Assembly (NCBI RefSeq): GCF_019977355.1
Contig: NZ_AP024655.1
Location: 1,426,001 to 1,490,000 of the forward strand
DNA length: 64,000 nucleotides
Source of the DNA: Arthrobacter sp. NicSoilB8
GTDB taxonomy: Bacteria; Actinomycetota; Actinomycetes; Actinomycetales; Micrococcaceae
Reading direction: 5' to 3'
Shown: piece by piece, positions 15,763 to 26,866 of the stretch
Position numbering within the stretch: the first letter of the stretch is position 1
Layout: each line of letters begins with the position of its first letter
The notes under the pieces: generated by a model
Told to the model about the DNA's origin: nothing
Databases searched by the model: none
What the model saw: the letters and a program-made list of their open reading frames with translations, nothing else
Made by a program: the position numbers and the translations under genes

Positions 15763-17342
15763 AGCGGGATGTTCCCATGCTTCTTGGCGGGCAGTGCGGC
15801 CCGCTTGTCCCGGAGGGCGCGCAGTCCCTTGATGATCTGCACCCGGGTTTCGGACGGGGCAATGACCGCGTCCACGTAGCCCAGCTGGGCCGCCTGGTAG
15901 GGGTTGAGCAGCTCTTCCTCGTACTGGCGGACCACCTCTGCGCGCTTGGCCTCGACATCGCCGCCAGCTTCGGCCACCGCGGCGAGTTCGCGGCGGTACA
16001 GGATGTTCACAGCGCCCTGGGCGCCCATGACGCCGATCTGGGCGGTGGGCCAGGCGAGGTTGAGGTCCGCGCCGAGCTTCTTGGAGCCCATCACAATGTA
16101 CGCCCCGCCGTACGCCTTGCGCGTGATCACGGTCAGCTTGGGCACGGTGGCCTCGGCGTAGGCGTAAAGCAGCTTGGCGCCGCGGCGGATGATGCCCTGG
16201 AACTCCTGGTCCTTGCCGGGCAGGAAGCCCGGCACGTCCACCAGAGTGATGATGGGGATGTTGAAGGCGTCGCAGTGCCGGACGAAGCGCGCGGCCTTTT
16301 CCGAGGCGGCGATGTCCAGGGTGCCGGCGAACTGCATGGGCTGGTTAGCCACGATGCCGACTGTGTGGCCCTCGACCCGGCCGTAGCCGATGATCACGTT
16401 CGGGGCGTAGAGGGACTGCATCTCCAGGAAGTGGGCGTCGTCCACGATCTGCTCGATGACCTTGCGCATGTCGTAGGGCTGGTTGGCCGAGTCCGGGATG
16501 AGGACATCGAGGGCGAGGTCGTCGTCGTCGATTTCCAGCTCCTGCTGGTGCTCGAGCACCGGGGCTTCGGCGAGGTTGTTGGAGGGCAGGAAGTCCAGCA
16601 GTTCGCGGACGAACTCCACCGCGTCGGCCTCGTCGGAGGCCAGGTAGGTTGAAGTGCCGGTGGTGGCATTGTGCTGGCGCGCGCCGCCCAGGGTCTCCAT
16701 GTCCACGTCCTCGCCCGTGACCGTCTTGATGACGTCCGGGCCGGTGATGAACATGTGCGAGGTCTTGTCCACCATGACGACGTAGTCGGTCAGGGCGGGG
16801 GAGTAGGCCGCGCCGCCGGCGGAGGGGCCCATGATGAGGGAGATCTGCGGGACCACGCCGGAGGCATGGACGTTGTTGCGGAAGATGTCGGCGAACATCG
16901 CCAGGGAGGCCACGCCCTCCTGGATGCGGGCACCGCCGCCGTCCAGGATGCCGACCACCGGGCAGCCATTGCGCAGCGCGAACTCCTGGACCTTGACGAT
17001 CTTCTCGCCGTTGACCTGGCTCAGCGAGCCGCCGTAGACGGAGAAGTCCTGGCTGTAGACGGCCACCGGGCGGCCGTCCACCGTGCCGTAGCCGGAGACG
17101 AGGCCGTCGCCCAGCGGTTTCTTCTTCTCCATGCCGAACGCGGTGGACCGGTGCACGGCCAAAGCGTCGAATTCGACGAAGGACCCCGCATCCAGCAGGA
17201 GGTCGATGCGCTCGCGGGCGGTCTTCTTGCCGCGTGCGTGCTGTTTGACAACAGCTTCCGGGCCGGAGGGCTGCTCGGCACGGGCCTGGCGGTCGCGGAA
17301 ATCTGCAAGCTTTCCCGCAGTCGTGGTCAGATCGTGGCTCAT
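15759..17342 (-). CDS. accD: Acyl-CoA carboxylase beta subunit (carboxyltransferase)
   Basis: This 527-residue carboxyltransferase spans the paired crotonase-like domains. The first contains the oxyanion Gly-Gly ([15 protein letters not shown]). The second contains a matching [30 protein letters not shown]. It moves the carboxyl group from biotin on the alpha subunit to acetyl-, propionyl- or longer acyl-CoA. The ATG at 17342 is preferred because GGAGA precedes it; a TTG codon lies directly before. The epsilon gene overlaps its stop. A dyad, TGTAGG-N3-CCTACA, at 17462-17476 lies upstream and could regulate it. Confidence 0.94.
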   Translation of the reverse strand: MSHDLTTTAGKLADFRDRQARAEQPSGPEAVVKQHARGKKTARERIDLLLDAGSFVEFDALAVHRSTAFGMEKKKPLGDGLVSGYGTVDGRPVAVYSQDFSVYGGSLSQVNGEKIVKVQEFALRNGCPVVGILDGGGARIQEGVASLAMFADIFRNNVHASGVVPQISLIMGPSAGGAAYSPALTDYVVMVDKTSHMFITGPDVIKTVTGEDVDMETLGGARQHNATTGTSTYLASDEADAVEFVRELLDFLPSNNLAEAPVLEHQQELEIDDDDLALDVLIPDSANQPYDMRKVIEQIVDDAHFLEMQSLYAPNVIIGYGRVEGHTVGIVANQPMQFAGTLDIAASEKAARFVRHCDAFNIPIITLVDVPGFLPGKDQEFQGIIRRGAKLLYAYAEATVPKLTVITRKAYGGAYIVMGSKKLGADLNLAWPTAQIGVMGAQGAVNILYRRELAAVAEAGGDVEAKRAEVVRQYEEELLNPYQAAQLGYVDAVIAPSETRVQIIKGLRALRDKRAALPAKKHGNIPL

Positions 17343-17461
17343 CAAGTGTCTCCGGCTCTGTCGCTAGGTTATTCGGTGCCCGGCCCGCTGGCTCCTTTGG
17401 CTGGAATCCACAAAAGCAGGGCTCTGCTGGCAAGTCTAGTGACGGTATTGGCCGGTGCCGC

Positions 17462-17524
17462 TGTAGGGAACCTACAATTTTCCCGCGGCGAAGCTCCCGC
17501 ACCGCCTTGTTACCCACCAGTAAC
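17462..17524. promoter_or_regulatory. Divergent control region between accD and SDR gene, two dyads
   Basis: TGTAGG-N3-CCTACA (17462-17476) lies nearer accD. GTTAC-N6-GTAAC (17509-17524), written GTTACCCACCAGTAAC, lies 22 bp before the SDR start codon and next to a TAGAGT -10-like box (17534-17539). A closely similar 16-bp dyad occurs upstream of the esterase gene at 56940. The roles are inferred from symmetry only. Confidence 0.45.
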
Positions 17525-17546
17525 ATTGGTCCGCTAGAGTGTGCTC

Positions 17547-18434
17547 ATGACTTCAAGCAATGATGCTTCGGGCACCGCTGCCGGGCCCTACCAGGCCGCC
17601 GGTTCCCTTCAGGGCCGCACTGTCCTCATCTCCGGAGGCAGCCGCGGCATCGGCCTGGCCATCGCGCTCCGCGCCGCCCGGGACGGCGCCAACATCGTCC
17701 TGATGGCCAAGACCGGCCAGCCGCACGCCAAGCTGGAGGGCACCGTCTATACGGCCGCCGAACAGATTGAGGCCGCGGGCGGCCGGGCGCTGCCGCTGGT
17801 TGGCGATGTGCGCAACGACGTCGACGTCGCCGGTGCCGTCGGTGCCGCCGTCGACCGCTTTGGCGGGATCGACGTCGTCATCAACAATGCCTCGGCGATC
17901 GACCTGTCCTCCACCGACGCCGTGGACATGAAACGCTACGACCTCATGCAGGACATCAACGTCCGGGGCACGTTCCTGCTCTCCAAGATGGCATTGCCTG
18001 CCCTGCGCGCATCCGCCGGGCACATCCTGACGCTCTCCCCGCCCCTGAACCTGGACCCCAAGTGGGCCGGCATGCATCTGGCCTACACCATGGCCAAGTA
18101 CGGCATGAGCCTGACCACCCTGGGGCTGGCCGAGGAGCTCAAGGCGGACGGAGTCACCGTGAACTCGCTCTGGCCGTGCACCCTGATCGACACCGCGGCC
18201 ATCCGCAACATGCCCGGCGGCGAGACGATCGTCAAGGGCGCCCGCGGCCCCGAAATCATGGCCGATGCCGCCCACGCCGTGCTGACTGGCGGCAACGTGC
18301 TCGCCCCGGACGGCAGCCGGAGCGGGAACTTCTACACTGATGAGGAGGTCCTCGCGGCGGCCGGGGTGACGGACTTCAGCCCGTACAGCCTCGGCGCGCC
18401 GGAGGACCGGCTGGTCCCTGACATCTTCCTCTGA
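17547..18434 (+). CDS. Short-chain dehydrogenase/reductase (HSDL2-like)
   Basis: This NAD(P)-dependent oxidoreductase has the cofactor motif GGSRGIG near residue 30, the NNAS motif, and YTMAK (Tyr-x3-Lys) as the catalytic pair. The usual catalytic Ser region reads LTLSPPLNL. The IVLMAKTG and HLAYTMAKYGMSL segments match the hydroxysteroid-dehydrogenase-like-2 subgroup, which acts on acyl or steroid-type substrates. The ATG at 17547 is preferred over GTG 17541, six bases upstream. It is divergent from the acyl-CoA carboxylase beta gene and upstream of birA, so a role in acyl-CoA or fatty-acid metabolism is plausible but not shown. Confidence 0.83.
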   Translation: MTSSNDASGTAAGPYQAAGSLQGRTVLISGGSRGIGLAIALRAARDGANIVLMAKTGQPHAKLEGTVYTAAEQIEAAGGRALPLVGDVRNDVDVAGAVGAAVDRFGGIDVVINNASAIDLSSTDAVDMKRYDLMQDINVRGTFLLSKMALPALRASAGHILTLSPPLNLDPKWAGMHLAYTMAKYGMSLTTLGLAEELKADGVTVNSLWPCTLIDTAAIRNMPGGETIVKGARGPEIMADAAHAVLTGGNVLAPDGSRSGNFYTDEEVLAAAGVTDFSPYSLGAPEDRLVPDIFL

Positions 18435-18608
18435 GCTTGCTGGGTGTTTTGGGCCGCCTGCCCCCGCGGAATTTCCCCACCTTCGAGGGCCCGACGCCGA
18501 AAATCCCCGGCATGTCGGGCCGACCCGCCGCAGATGCCGGCCAAAGAGGGGGAGTTTCCGCGCGGAGGGGCCGGAGCCGGGCCGGGCTTTCCTCGGTAGG
18601 ATTCAAGC

Positions 18609-19550
18609 ATGGAAGCCCTGCAGGAAACCCCGGACCGTCCGCCCCTGGACCTCAATGCCCTCAGCGATGAGGCGTTCCTGTCCGCCAACGGGATTCCGCG
18701 CCTGACGGTGGTGGATTCCACCGGCTCCACCAACGCCGACCTCCTGCGCGGCGTGACCGAGGACCCCGGCGCCTGGCCGGACCTCTCGGTGCTCACGGCC
18801 GAGTACCAAACCGCCGCGCGCGGCCGCCTCGACCGCCGCTGGGAGGCCCCGCCCCGCAGTTCGGTCTCCGTCTCACTGGTGCTCCGCCCGGTCAACGCGG
18901 ACGGCCGGCCGCTGCCGACCCACAGCTACTCGTGGCTCTCCCTCCTCGCCGCGCTCGCCCTGCGTGAGGCCCTGACGGAAGCGGCCGGCCTCCCCGCGGA
19001 ACTCAAATGGCCCAACGACGTACTGGTGCGGGGCCGGAAGATCGCGGGTATCCTGGCCCAGCTCGGCCCGCTCGCCGGCGGAGGCACGCCGCCGGTGATT
19101 CTCGGCACCGGCCTGAACGTCACGCTGACCGAGGCCGAGCTCCCGGTGCCCACCGCGACGTCCGTGCTGCTCGAGAACGCGGACACCGTGGACCGGACCG
19201 ACCTCCTCAAGAGCTACCTGTCCCGCTTCGCCACGCTGTACCGGAGTTTCTGCAACGCCGACGGCGACCCCGCCGCCGGCATGGCCGGCGGCCCGTCGCT
19301 GCACAAGAGGGTGGAACACCTGCTGACGACCCTCGGCAAGCAGGTCCGTGCCCAGCTCCCCGGCGACCACGAGATCATTGGCCACGCGACCCGCCTGGAC
19401 GAATACGGTTCGCTCCTGGTGGTGGACGCGACGGGCCACGAACACGTGGTGACCGCCGGGGACGTCGTGCACCTGCGGCCGTGGAACCCGGCCGGAACCG
19501 GCGGGCACGGCGACGCCGGCCGTGGCGGGGCAGAAAGCGGTTATGCGTAA
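18609..19550 (+). CDS. birA: Biotin--[acetyl-CoA-carboxylase] ligase
   Basis: This 313-residue protein has the biotin protein ligase catalytic domain: the substrate loop TAARGRLDRRW (variant of GRGR.R.W), the catalytic WPNDVLVRGRKIAGIL segment, and a C-terminal SH3-like domain (HATRLDEYGSLLVVDATG). It activates biotin as biotinyl-AMP and attaches it to the lysine of the carboxylase alpha subunit encoded about 13 kb away in this window. There is no N-terminal DNA-binding domain, so it is a group I ligase and not a repressor. The downstream PH-domain gene overlaps its end by eight bases. Confidence 0.92.
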   Translation: MEALQETPDRPPLDLNALSDEAFLSANGIPRLTVVDSTGSTNADLLRGVTEDPGAWPDLSVLTAEYQTAARGRLDRRWEAPPRSSVSVSLVLRPVNADGRPLPTHSYSWLSLLAALALREALTEAAGLPAELKWPNDVLVRGRKIAGILAQLGPLAGGGTPPVILGTGLNVTLTEAELPVPTATSVLLENADTVDRTDLLKSYLSRFATLYRSFCNADGDPAAGMAGGPSLHKRVEHLLTTLGKQVRAQLPGDHEIIGHATRLDEYGSLLVVDATGHEHVVTAGDVVHLRPWNPAGTGGHGDAGRGGAESGYA

Positions 19551-20142
19551 AGTGCTCCTGCCGGGAGAGCAGGTGATTGTGCTGACCCGGCCCCAGCCCA
19601 GGATGCTCATTGTCCCGGCGCTGCTGTTCGTTGTGGTTCCCGCGCTGGCCGCGTACGCCTGCGCCTGGGTCGTCAAGGGCGGCCCCGCAAAGTTCGTACC
19701 CCTCGTCCCCAAGGAATGGACGCCCTGGCTGGTCGCTGTGTGTCTGGGGCTGGCGGCCTGGGTCCTGCTGGGCTATTGCCTCCCGCGGGTCATTGCATGG
19801 CACGCCACGCGCTACATCCTGACCAGCCAGCGATTAGTTACCCGCTACGGCATGTTACGGCGGCGCGATGAACAGGTTCCCCTCGCCGCAGTCCGCCATG
19901 TGGCCATTGAGCAATCGTTGTTGCAGCGCCTATTGCGCTCGGGGAATATATCCTTGGAGACCGGGTACCCCTTGGGAACAGTGGTCCGCGACGTCCCGGA
20001 GGTCGCGACGTTCCGCAACTTCATGCTTGACGCCATCGCCGACCTGCCCGAGGGCCGGGCGTACGGGACCGAAGGAATGACACCCAACCCGGGAGAGGCC
20101 ATGCCGTGGGAGACGAGAGAAGGTGGAAGAGATGAACGCTGA
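19543..20142 (+). CDS. PH-domain (DUF304) membrane protein
   Basis: This 199-residue protein has two hydrophobic segments (about residues 20-45 and 65-90). A bacterial PH-type domain follows: WHATRYILTSQRLVTRYGMLRRRDEQVPLAAVRHVAIEQSLLQRLL. The chosen ATG (19543) overlaps the birA stop by eight bases, which suggests coupling. Family members sit in the membrane with a cytoplasmic PH domain and have no established biochemical role. The protein overlaps the start of the cyclase gene, so birA, this gene and the cyclase probably form one transcript. Confidence 0.8.
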   Translation: MRKVLLPGEQVIVLTRPQPRMLIVPALLFVVVPALAAYACAWVVKGGPAKFVPLVPKEWTPWLVAVCLGLAAWVLLGYCLPRVIAWHATRYILTSQRLVTRYGMLRRRDEQVPLAAVRHVAIEQSLLQRLLRSGNISLETGYPLGTVVRDVPEVATFRNFMLDAIADLPEGRAYGTEGMTPNPGEAMPWETREGGRDER

Positions 20143-21448
20143 GAACGTCCAGCAGGACATTGACCTCGCCGCCCCGGATTTGCCCCGGGAGCCCGGAGAC
20201 GTCGTCTCTGAACCGGCAGCCGTCACCCCGCAGCCTGCCGCCGACGACCCCTCCGACGCAGGCTTCGACGCCGGCCCCGACGCGCCCCACGCCGGATACG
20301 CTGCCGGCGACCCCGGCGACGCAGGCGGCGCCGGCCCCGGCGACCAGCCCGATGAACCCGCAGTTGAATCCGCAGTTGAATCCGCCGCCCCGCCCACCGG
20401 GACGATGTCCGCCGAGCGGCTCGCCACCAAGGCCCTGGAAGCCCGCCTGCTGGGCGGCGAACGCAAGCTCCGGCGTCGTGAGGTCGCCGCCGGCGCCGGG
20501 CTCTCGCTCCTCTCGGCCCGGAAACTCTGGCGCGCCCTTGGCTTCCCCAACCTGGGGGACGAAGATGTCGCCTTCACCGAACGCGACCAGTCCGCCCTGT
20601 CCTCCATCGTGGACCTCGTGCGCGAGGGAAAGCTGACCGAGGAAGCCGCCATTTCCGTCACCCGGGCCATCGGGCAGATGACGGACCGGATGGTGGTCTG
20701 GCAGGTCGAGGCCCTCGTGGAAGACATGGTCCAGAAACAGGGGGTGCCGGACGCCGTCGCCCGCAAACGGCTGGTCAGCGAGCTGCCGAACCTCATTGAC
20801 GCCCTCGAGGACATGCTCGTCTACTCCTGGCGCCGCCAGCTCAACGCCGCCGTCCAGCGCCTGGCGGTCCGGGCCGAAGCCGGGCTGCAGTCCAGCGAGG
20901 AGGGCCGCGAAGGCGACGAGGACGACGCCCCGCTGCCCTTGGCCCGCGCCGTGGGCTTCGCCGACCTCGTGTCCTACACCAGCCTGTCCCGCCGGATGAA
21001 CGAGAAAACCCTCGCCCAGCTGGTGCAGCGCTTCGAAAACAAATGCGCCGAAATCATCTCCGTCGGCGGCGGCCGCCTGGTCAAGACCGTCGGCGACGAA
21101 GTCCTCTACATTGCCGAAACGCCCGCGGCCGGCGCCGAGATTTCGCTGGCCCTGTCCCGCGCCTTCACCGAGGACGAGATCCTGCCGCAGGCCCGCGTGG
21201 CCATGGTCTGGGGACGCATCCTCTCCCGCCTGGGCGACATCTACGGTCCCACCGTCAACCTCGCCGCACGCCTGACCGCCCTCGCGGACCCCGGAACCGT
21301 GCTCGTGGATTCCATGACCGCGGCCGCCCTGGAGCGCGACGAACGCTTCGTCCTGGTGCCCCGCCCGGCCGAGGACGTCCGCGGGTTCGGCGAAATCCAC
21401 CCGGTGCAGCTGCAGCACGGCAGCGGCCGGGGCCTCGTCCTGGACTGA
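20132..21448 (+). CDS. Class III adenylate/guanylate cyclase
   Basis: The 438-residue protein begins with an acidic Ala/Pro/Asp-rich low-complexity stretch (to about residue 85). A helical region (about 90-250) follows that resembles a MerR-like or adenylate-cyclase regulatory domain (RREVAAGAGLSLLSARKLWRALGFP). The C-terminal class III catalytic domain carries the metal-binding Asp in FADLVSYT, the second metal site in TVGDEVLY, and YGPTVNLAARLT with the transition-state Asn and Arg. It should make cAMP from ATP, although specificity is not proven. The ATG at 20132 follows AGAAGG. It is soluble by sequence, with no membrane segment, and overlaps the PH-domain gene. Confidence 0.88.
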   Translation: MNAENVQQDIDLAAPDLPREPGDVVSEPAAVTPQPAADDPSDAGFDAGPDAPHAGYAAGDPGDAGGAGPGDQPDEPAVESAVESAAPPTGTMSAERLATKALEARLLGGERKLRRREVAAGAGLSLLSARKLWRALGFPNLGDEDVAFTERDQSALSSIVDLVREGKLTEEAAISVTRAIGQMTDRMVVWQVEALVEDMVQKQGVPDAVARKRLVSELPNLIDALEDMLVYSWRRQLNAAVQRLAVRAEAGLQSSEEGREGDEDDAPLPLARAVGFADLVSYTSLSRRMNEKTLAQLVQRFENKCAEIISVGGGRLVKTVGDEVLYIAETPAAGAEISLALSRAFTEDEILPQARVAMVWGRILSRLGDIYGPTVNLAARLTALADPGTVLVDSMTAAALERDERFVLVPRPAEDVRGFGEIHPVQLQHGSGRGLVLD

Positions 21449-21589
21449 GTTCCGGACCGCCGCGGCCGCGGGCCGTGGCGGTCTTCTCAGTTGTGCTGCC
21501 CGTATGCAATAGTCGGACCGGCAGTTGCGAGCCGGCCGGGTTTGTGATCGCCGCCAACTAACGCGCGCACCTCTTGATTTAGGACGGCC

Positions 21590-22378
21590 ATGAACCCAAC
21601 TCCAGACGCCCCCTTCCCGCCGTCGGACGGGCAACGGGGACTGCGGCTGCAGTGCGGGTACGGCACGGACCGGGGCCTGTGCCGCGAGATGAACGAGGAC
21701 TCCTTCATCGCCGACGATCCCGTCTTTGCGGTGGCGGACGGCATGGGCGGCCACGAGGCGGGCGAAGTTGCCAGCGGAATCTGCGTGCGCACCCTGGCGG
21801 AGCTGCCGCAATTGAAGACCGGCAGCCGGGACGCCACCGCCGGCATCCTCCAGGAATACTTGTTCAAGGCTGACACGGACATCCGCGAGGCCACCGGATC
21901 CCGGGCCGGGACCACGCTGTCCGGCGTCGTGGTGGTGGAACAACTGGGCGTCCCCTATTGGCTGGTCCTCAACATCGGCGATTCCCGCACCTACCGCTTC
22001 AGCCACGGCCAGCTGGCCCAAGTCAGCGTGGACCATTCCGAGGTGCAGGAACTGGTCGACGCCGGCCAGATCACCGAAGCCGAGGCCGCCGTCTACCCGC
22101 GCAGGCACGTCGTGACCCGCGCGCTGGGCGCCGGTGACGAAGCCGAGGCCGACTACTGGCTGCTTCCCATGGAGGACGGCGACAGGATTCTGGTCTGCTC
22201 CGACGGTCTGAACGGCGAGCTGAACGATGAGCAGATTGCCGGGATTCTGGCGTCCGAGGCAGACCCCCAGGCGGCTGTTGACGAACTGATCCAGGCGGCC
22301 TTGCGCAGCGGCGGCCGGGACAACATTACCGCGATCGTGGTCGACGCCCGGACTGCAGCCGGGGATGCCCGCGCCTGA
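21590..22378 (+). CDS. PP2C-family serine/threonine phosphatase
   Basis: This compact 262-residue protein is a single PP2C (PPM) catalytic domain. The motifs run in order: RGLCREMNEDSF, VADGMGGHEAG with metal-binding Asp and Gly, a GDSRTYRF box, VVTRALGAG, CSDGLNGELND and the final GGRDNITAIVV. It dephosphorylates Ser/Thr phosphoproteins with Mn2+ or Mg2+ in the cytoplasm. There is no transmembrane or sensor domain, and no kinase gene is present in this window. The gap before it (about 140 bp) probably carries its own promoter. Confidence 0.92.
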   Translation: MNPTPDAPFPPSDGQRGLRLQCGYGTDRGLCREMNEDSFIADDPVFAVADGMGGHEAGEVASGICVRTLAELPQLKTGSRDATAGILQEYLFKADTDIREATGSRAGTTLSGVVVVEQLGVPYWLVLNIGDSRTYRFSHGQLAQVSVDHSEVQELVDAGQITEAEAAVYPRRHVVTRALGAGDEAEADYWLLPMEDGDRILVCSDGLNGELNDEQIAGILASEADPQAAVDELIQAALRSGGRDNITAIVVDARTAAGDARA

Positions 22379-22407
22379 CCGGACCGGCGCTGACTTGAGG
22401 GCGCTGA

Positions 22408-25646
<3,239 letters not shown>

Positions 25647-25758
25647 GGCCCTGCCTTGGGGGCCGTTCCCCAGGCCTGGTCCCGGCCGGAGTGATAGTTC
25701 AGTCACGGAAACGGCCCTTCCGGGGCGGGGCCGCGTCGGGCGCCCGTACCATTGACAG

Positions 25759-26262
25759 GTGCCTTCGCAGATCCTCATTCGCCCCGCCGGTCCGGCCGAC
25801 TTCGACGCCATAGCGCGCATCACCCGGGACGCCTACCTGGCCGCGGGCTACTTTGAGGACGCGGACCATCCTTACATGCGGCAGATCCAGGACGTCGCCC
25901 GGCGGGCGGCGCACGCGACCATCTGGGTCGCCGAGCGCGACGGCGTCATCCTCGGCTCCGTGACGCTGGCCGTCGCGGGCGAGCCGTACGCGGACATCGC
26001 CCTCGGCGACGAGCTGGAGTTCCGCATGCTCGTGGTGGATCCGTCGGTCCAGCGCAGCGGCGCCGGCAAAGCCATGGTCCAGGCCATCCTCGACCATGCC
26101 CGGTCCCTGCCCGGAATCCATGCCGTGGCCCTCACCACCGGCGTTAGCTGGGAAAGCGCCCACGGCCTCTACCGGAAGACCGGCTTCGTCCGCGCCCCGG
26201 AGCGCGACTGGCTGGTGCCCGGCACGGACATCCGGCTGCTCGTCTACCGCCAGGAACTCTGA
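25759..26262 (+). CDS. GNAT-family N-acetyltransferase
   Basis: The 167-residue protein is a single GNAT domain: beta strands IRPAGPADFDAIARITR, then EFRMLVVDPSVQRSGAGKAMVQAILDHA carrying the acetyl-CoA-binding R/Q-x-x-G-x-G/A loop, then GLYRKTGFVRAPERDW. It transfers an acetyl group from acetyl-CoA to an unidentified amine. The predicted start is GTG 25759, with no convincing ribosome site. It lies between the IMPase-like gene and ridA and is probably independent of ligA, as the gap is 112 bp. Confidence 0.85.
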   Translation: MPSQILIRPAGPADFDAIARITRDAYLAAGYFEDADHPYMRQIQDVARRAAHATIWVAERDGVILGSVTLAVAGEPYADIALGDELEFRMLVVDPSVQRSGAGKAMVQAILDHARSLPGIHAVALTTGVSWESAHGLYRKTGFVRAPERDWLVPGTDIRLLVYRQEL

Positions 26263-26363
26263 TCCCGGAACTTTGATCCCGACACAAAGCGGCCGCTTTT
26301 GGCGGCCCGAGCCTTCCGCGACCTAGAGTGGTGCCGAATCCCCACCCCCGCGAAAGGCATCTC

Positions 26364-26747
26364 ATGCGCAAGACCTTCGGCACCGGCTCCACCTGGGAAC
26401 AGACGCTCGGCTATTCCCGGGCCGTCCAGGTCGACAACACCCTCTACATCTCCGCGACCGCTGCCAGCGGCGAGGACGGCATCGTGGGAGAGGACTTCTA
26501 CACCCAGACCAGCTACATCCTGCAGAAGCTCGGGGCGGTCCTGGCCGAGGCAGGCTTCGGTTTCGAGGACGTGGTGCAGTCCAAGCTGTACCTGACGGAC
26601 ATCAGCAAGTGGGAAGAAGCAGGCCGCGCCCACGGCGAGGTCTTCGGCGAGATCCGGCCCACGCTGTCGCTCGTCCACGTGCTGCCGTTCCTGGACCCCC
26701 AGATGCTCGTCGAGATCGAACTCGTCGCCCAGAAGAGCGCCAGCTAA
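26364..26747 (+). CDS. RidA/YjgF-family protein
   Basis: This 127-residue protein has the RidA fold: NTLYISATAA, QTSYILQKLGAVLAEAGFGFEDVVQSKLYLTDI and the C-terminal PTLSLVHVLPFLDPQMLVEIELVA. RidA homologues deaminate reactive enamine/imine intermediates and form trimers. The usual catalytic Arg at the R-P position near the end is here part of IRPTLSLV. The ATG at 26364 is chosen because GAAAGG precedes it; an upstream in-frame ATG at 26328 would add residues unlike the family. The 69-bp repeat A2 begins five bases after its stop. Confidence 0.87.
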   Translation: MRKTFGTGSTWEQTLGYSRAVQVDNTLYISATAASGEDGIVGEDFYTQTSYILQKLGAVLAEAGFGFEDVVQSKLYLTDISKWEEAGRAHGEVFGEIRPTLSLVHVLPFLDPQMLVEIELVAQKSAS

Positions 26748-26752
26748 CCCCC

Positions 26753-26821
26753 AAGCAACGCGGGGTCACATACGGCCTGTCCCGGACCTCCGGATGGACC
26801 GTATGTGACCCCGCGTTGCTT
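26753..26821. repeat. 69-bp palindromic repeat A2
   Basis: The outer arm AAGCAACGCGGGGTCAC and its complement GTGACCCCGCGTTGCTT flank inner arms ATACGGCCTGTCC and GGATGGACCGTAT with a 9-nt centre. It lies five bases after the ridA stop and 45 bp before the SulP start. Several inner-arm positions differ from copies A4 and A5 on both sides together, so pairing is preserved. There is no T-tract. Confidence 0.9.
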
Positions 26822-26866
26822 TCCGGGACTCTGGCGGAACGGCCGGACTTGGGGTATGAAGGGCGC

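Noticed and set aside
18435..18608. Possible small gene or RNA between the SDR gene and birA
   Set aside because: No ribosome site with a plausible frame and no conserved structure could be seen; short inverted repeats are typical of the base composition.
26609..26866. N-terminal extension of the SulP transporter
   Set aside because: The open frame overlaps the ridA gene and palindrome A2. The ATG at 26867 with GAAGGG gives the normal SulP start.
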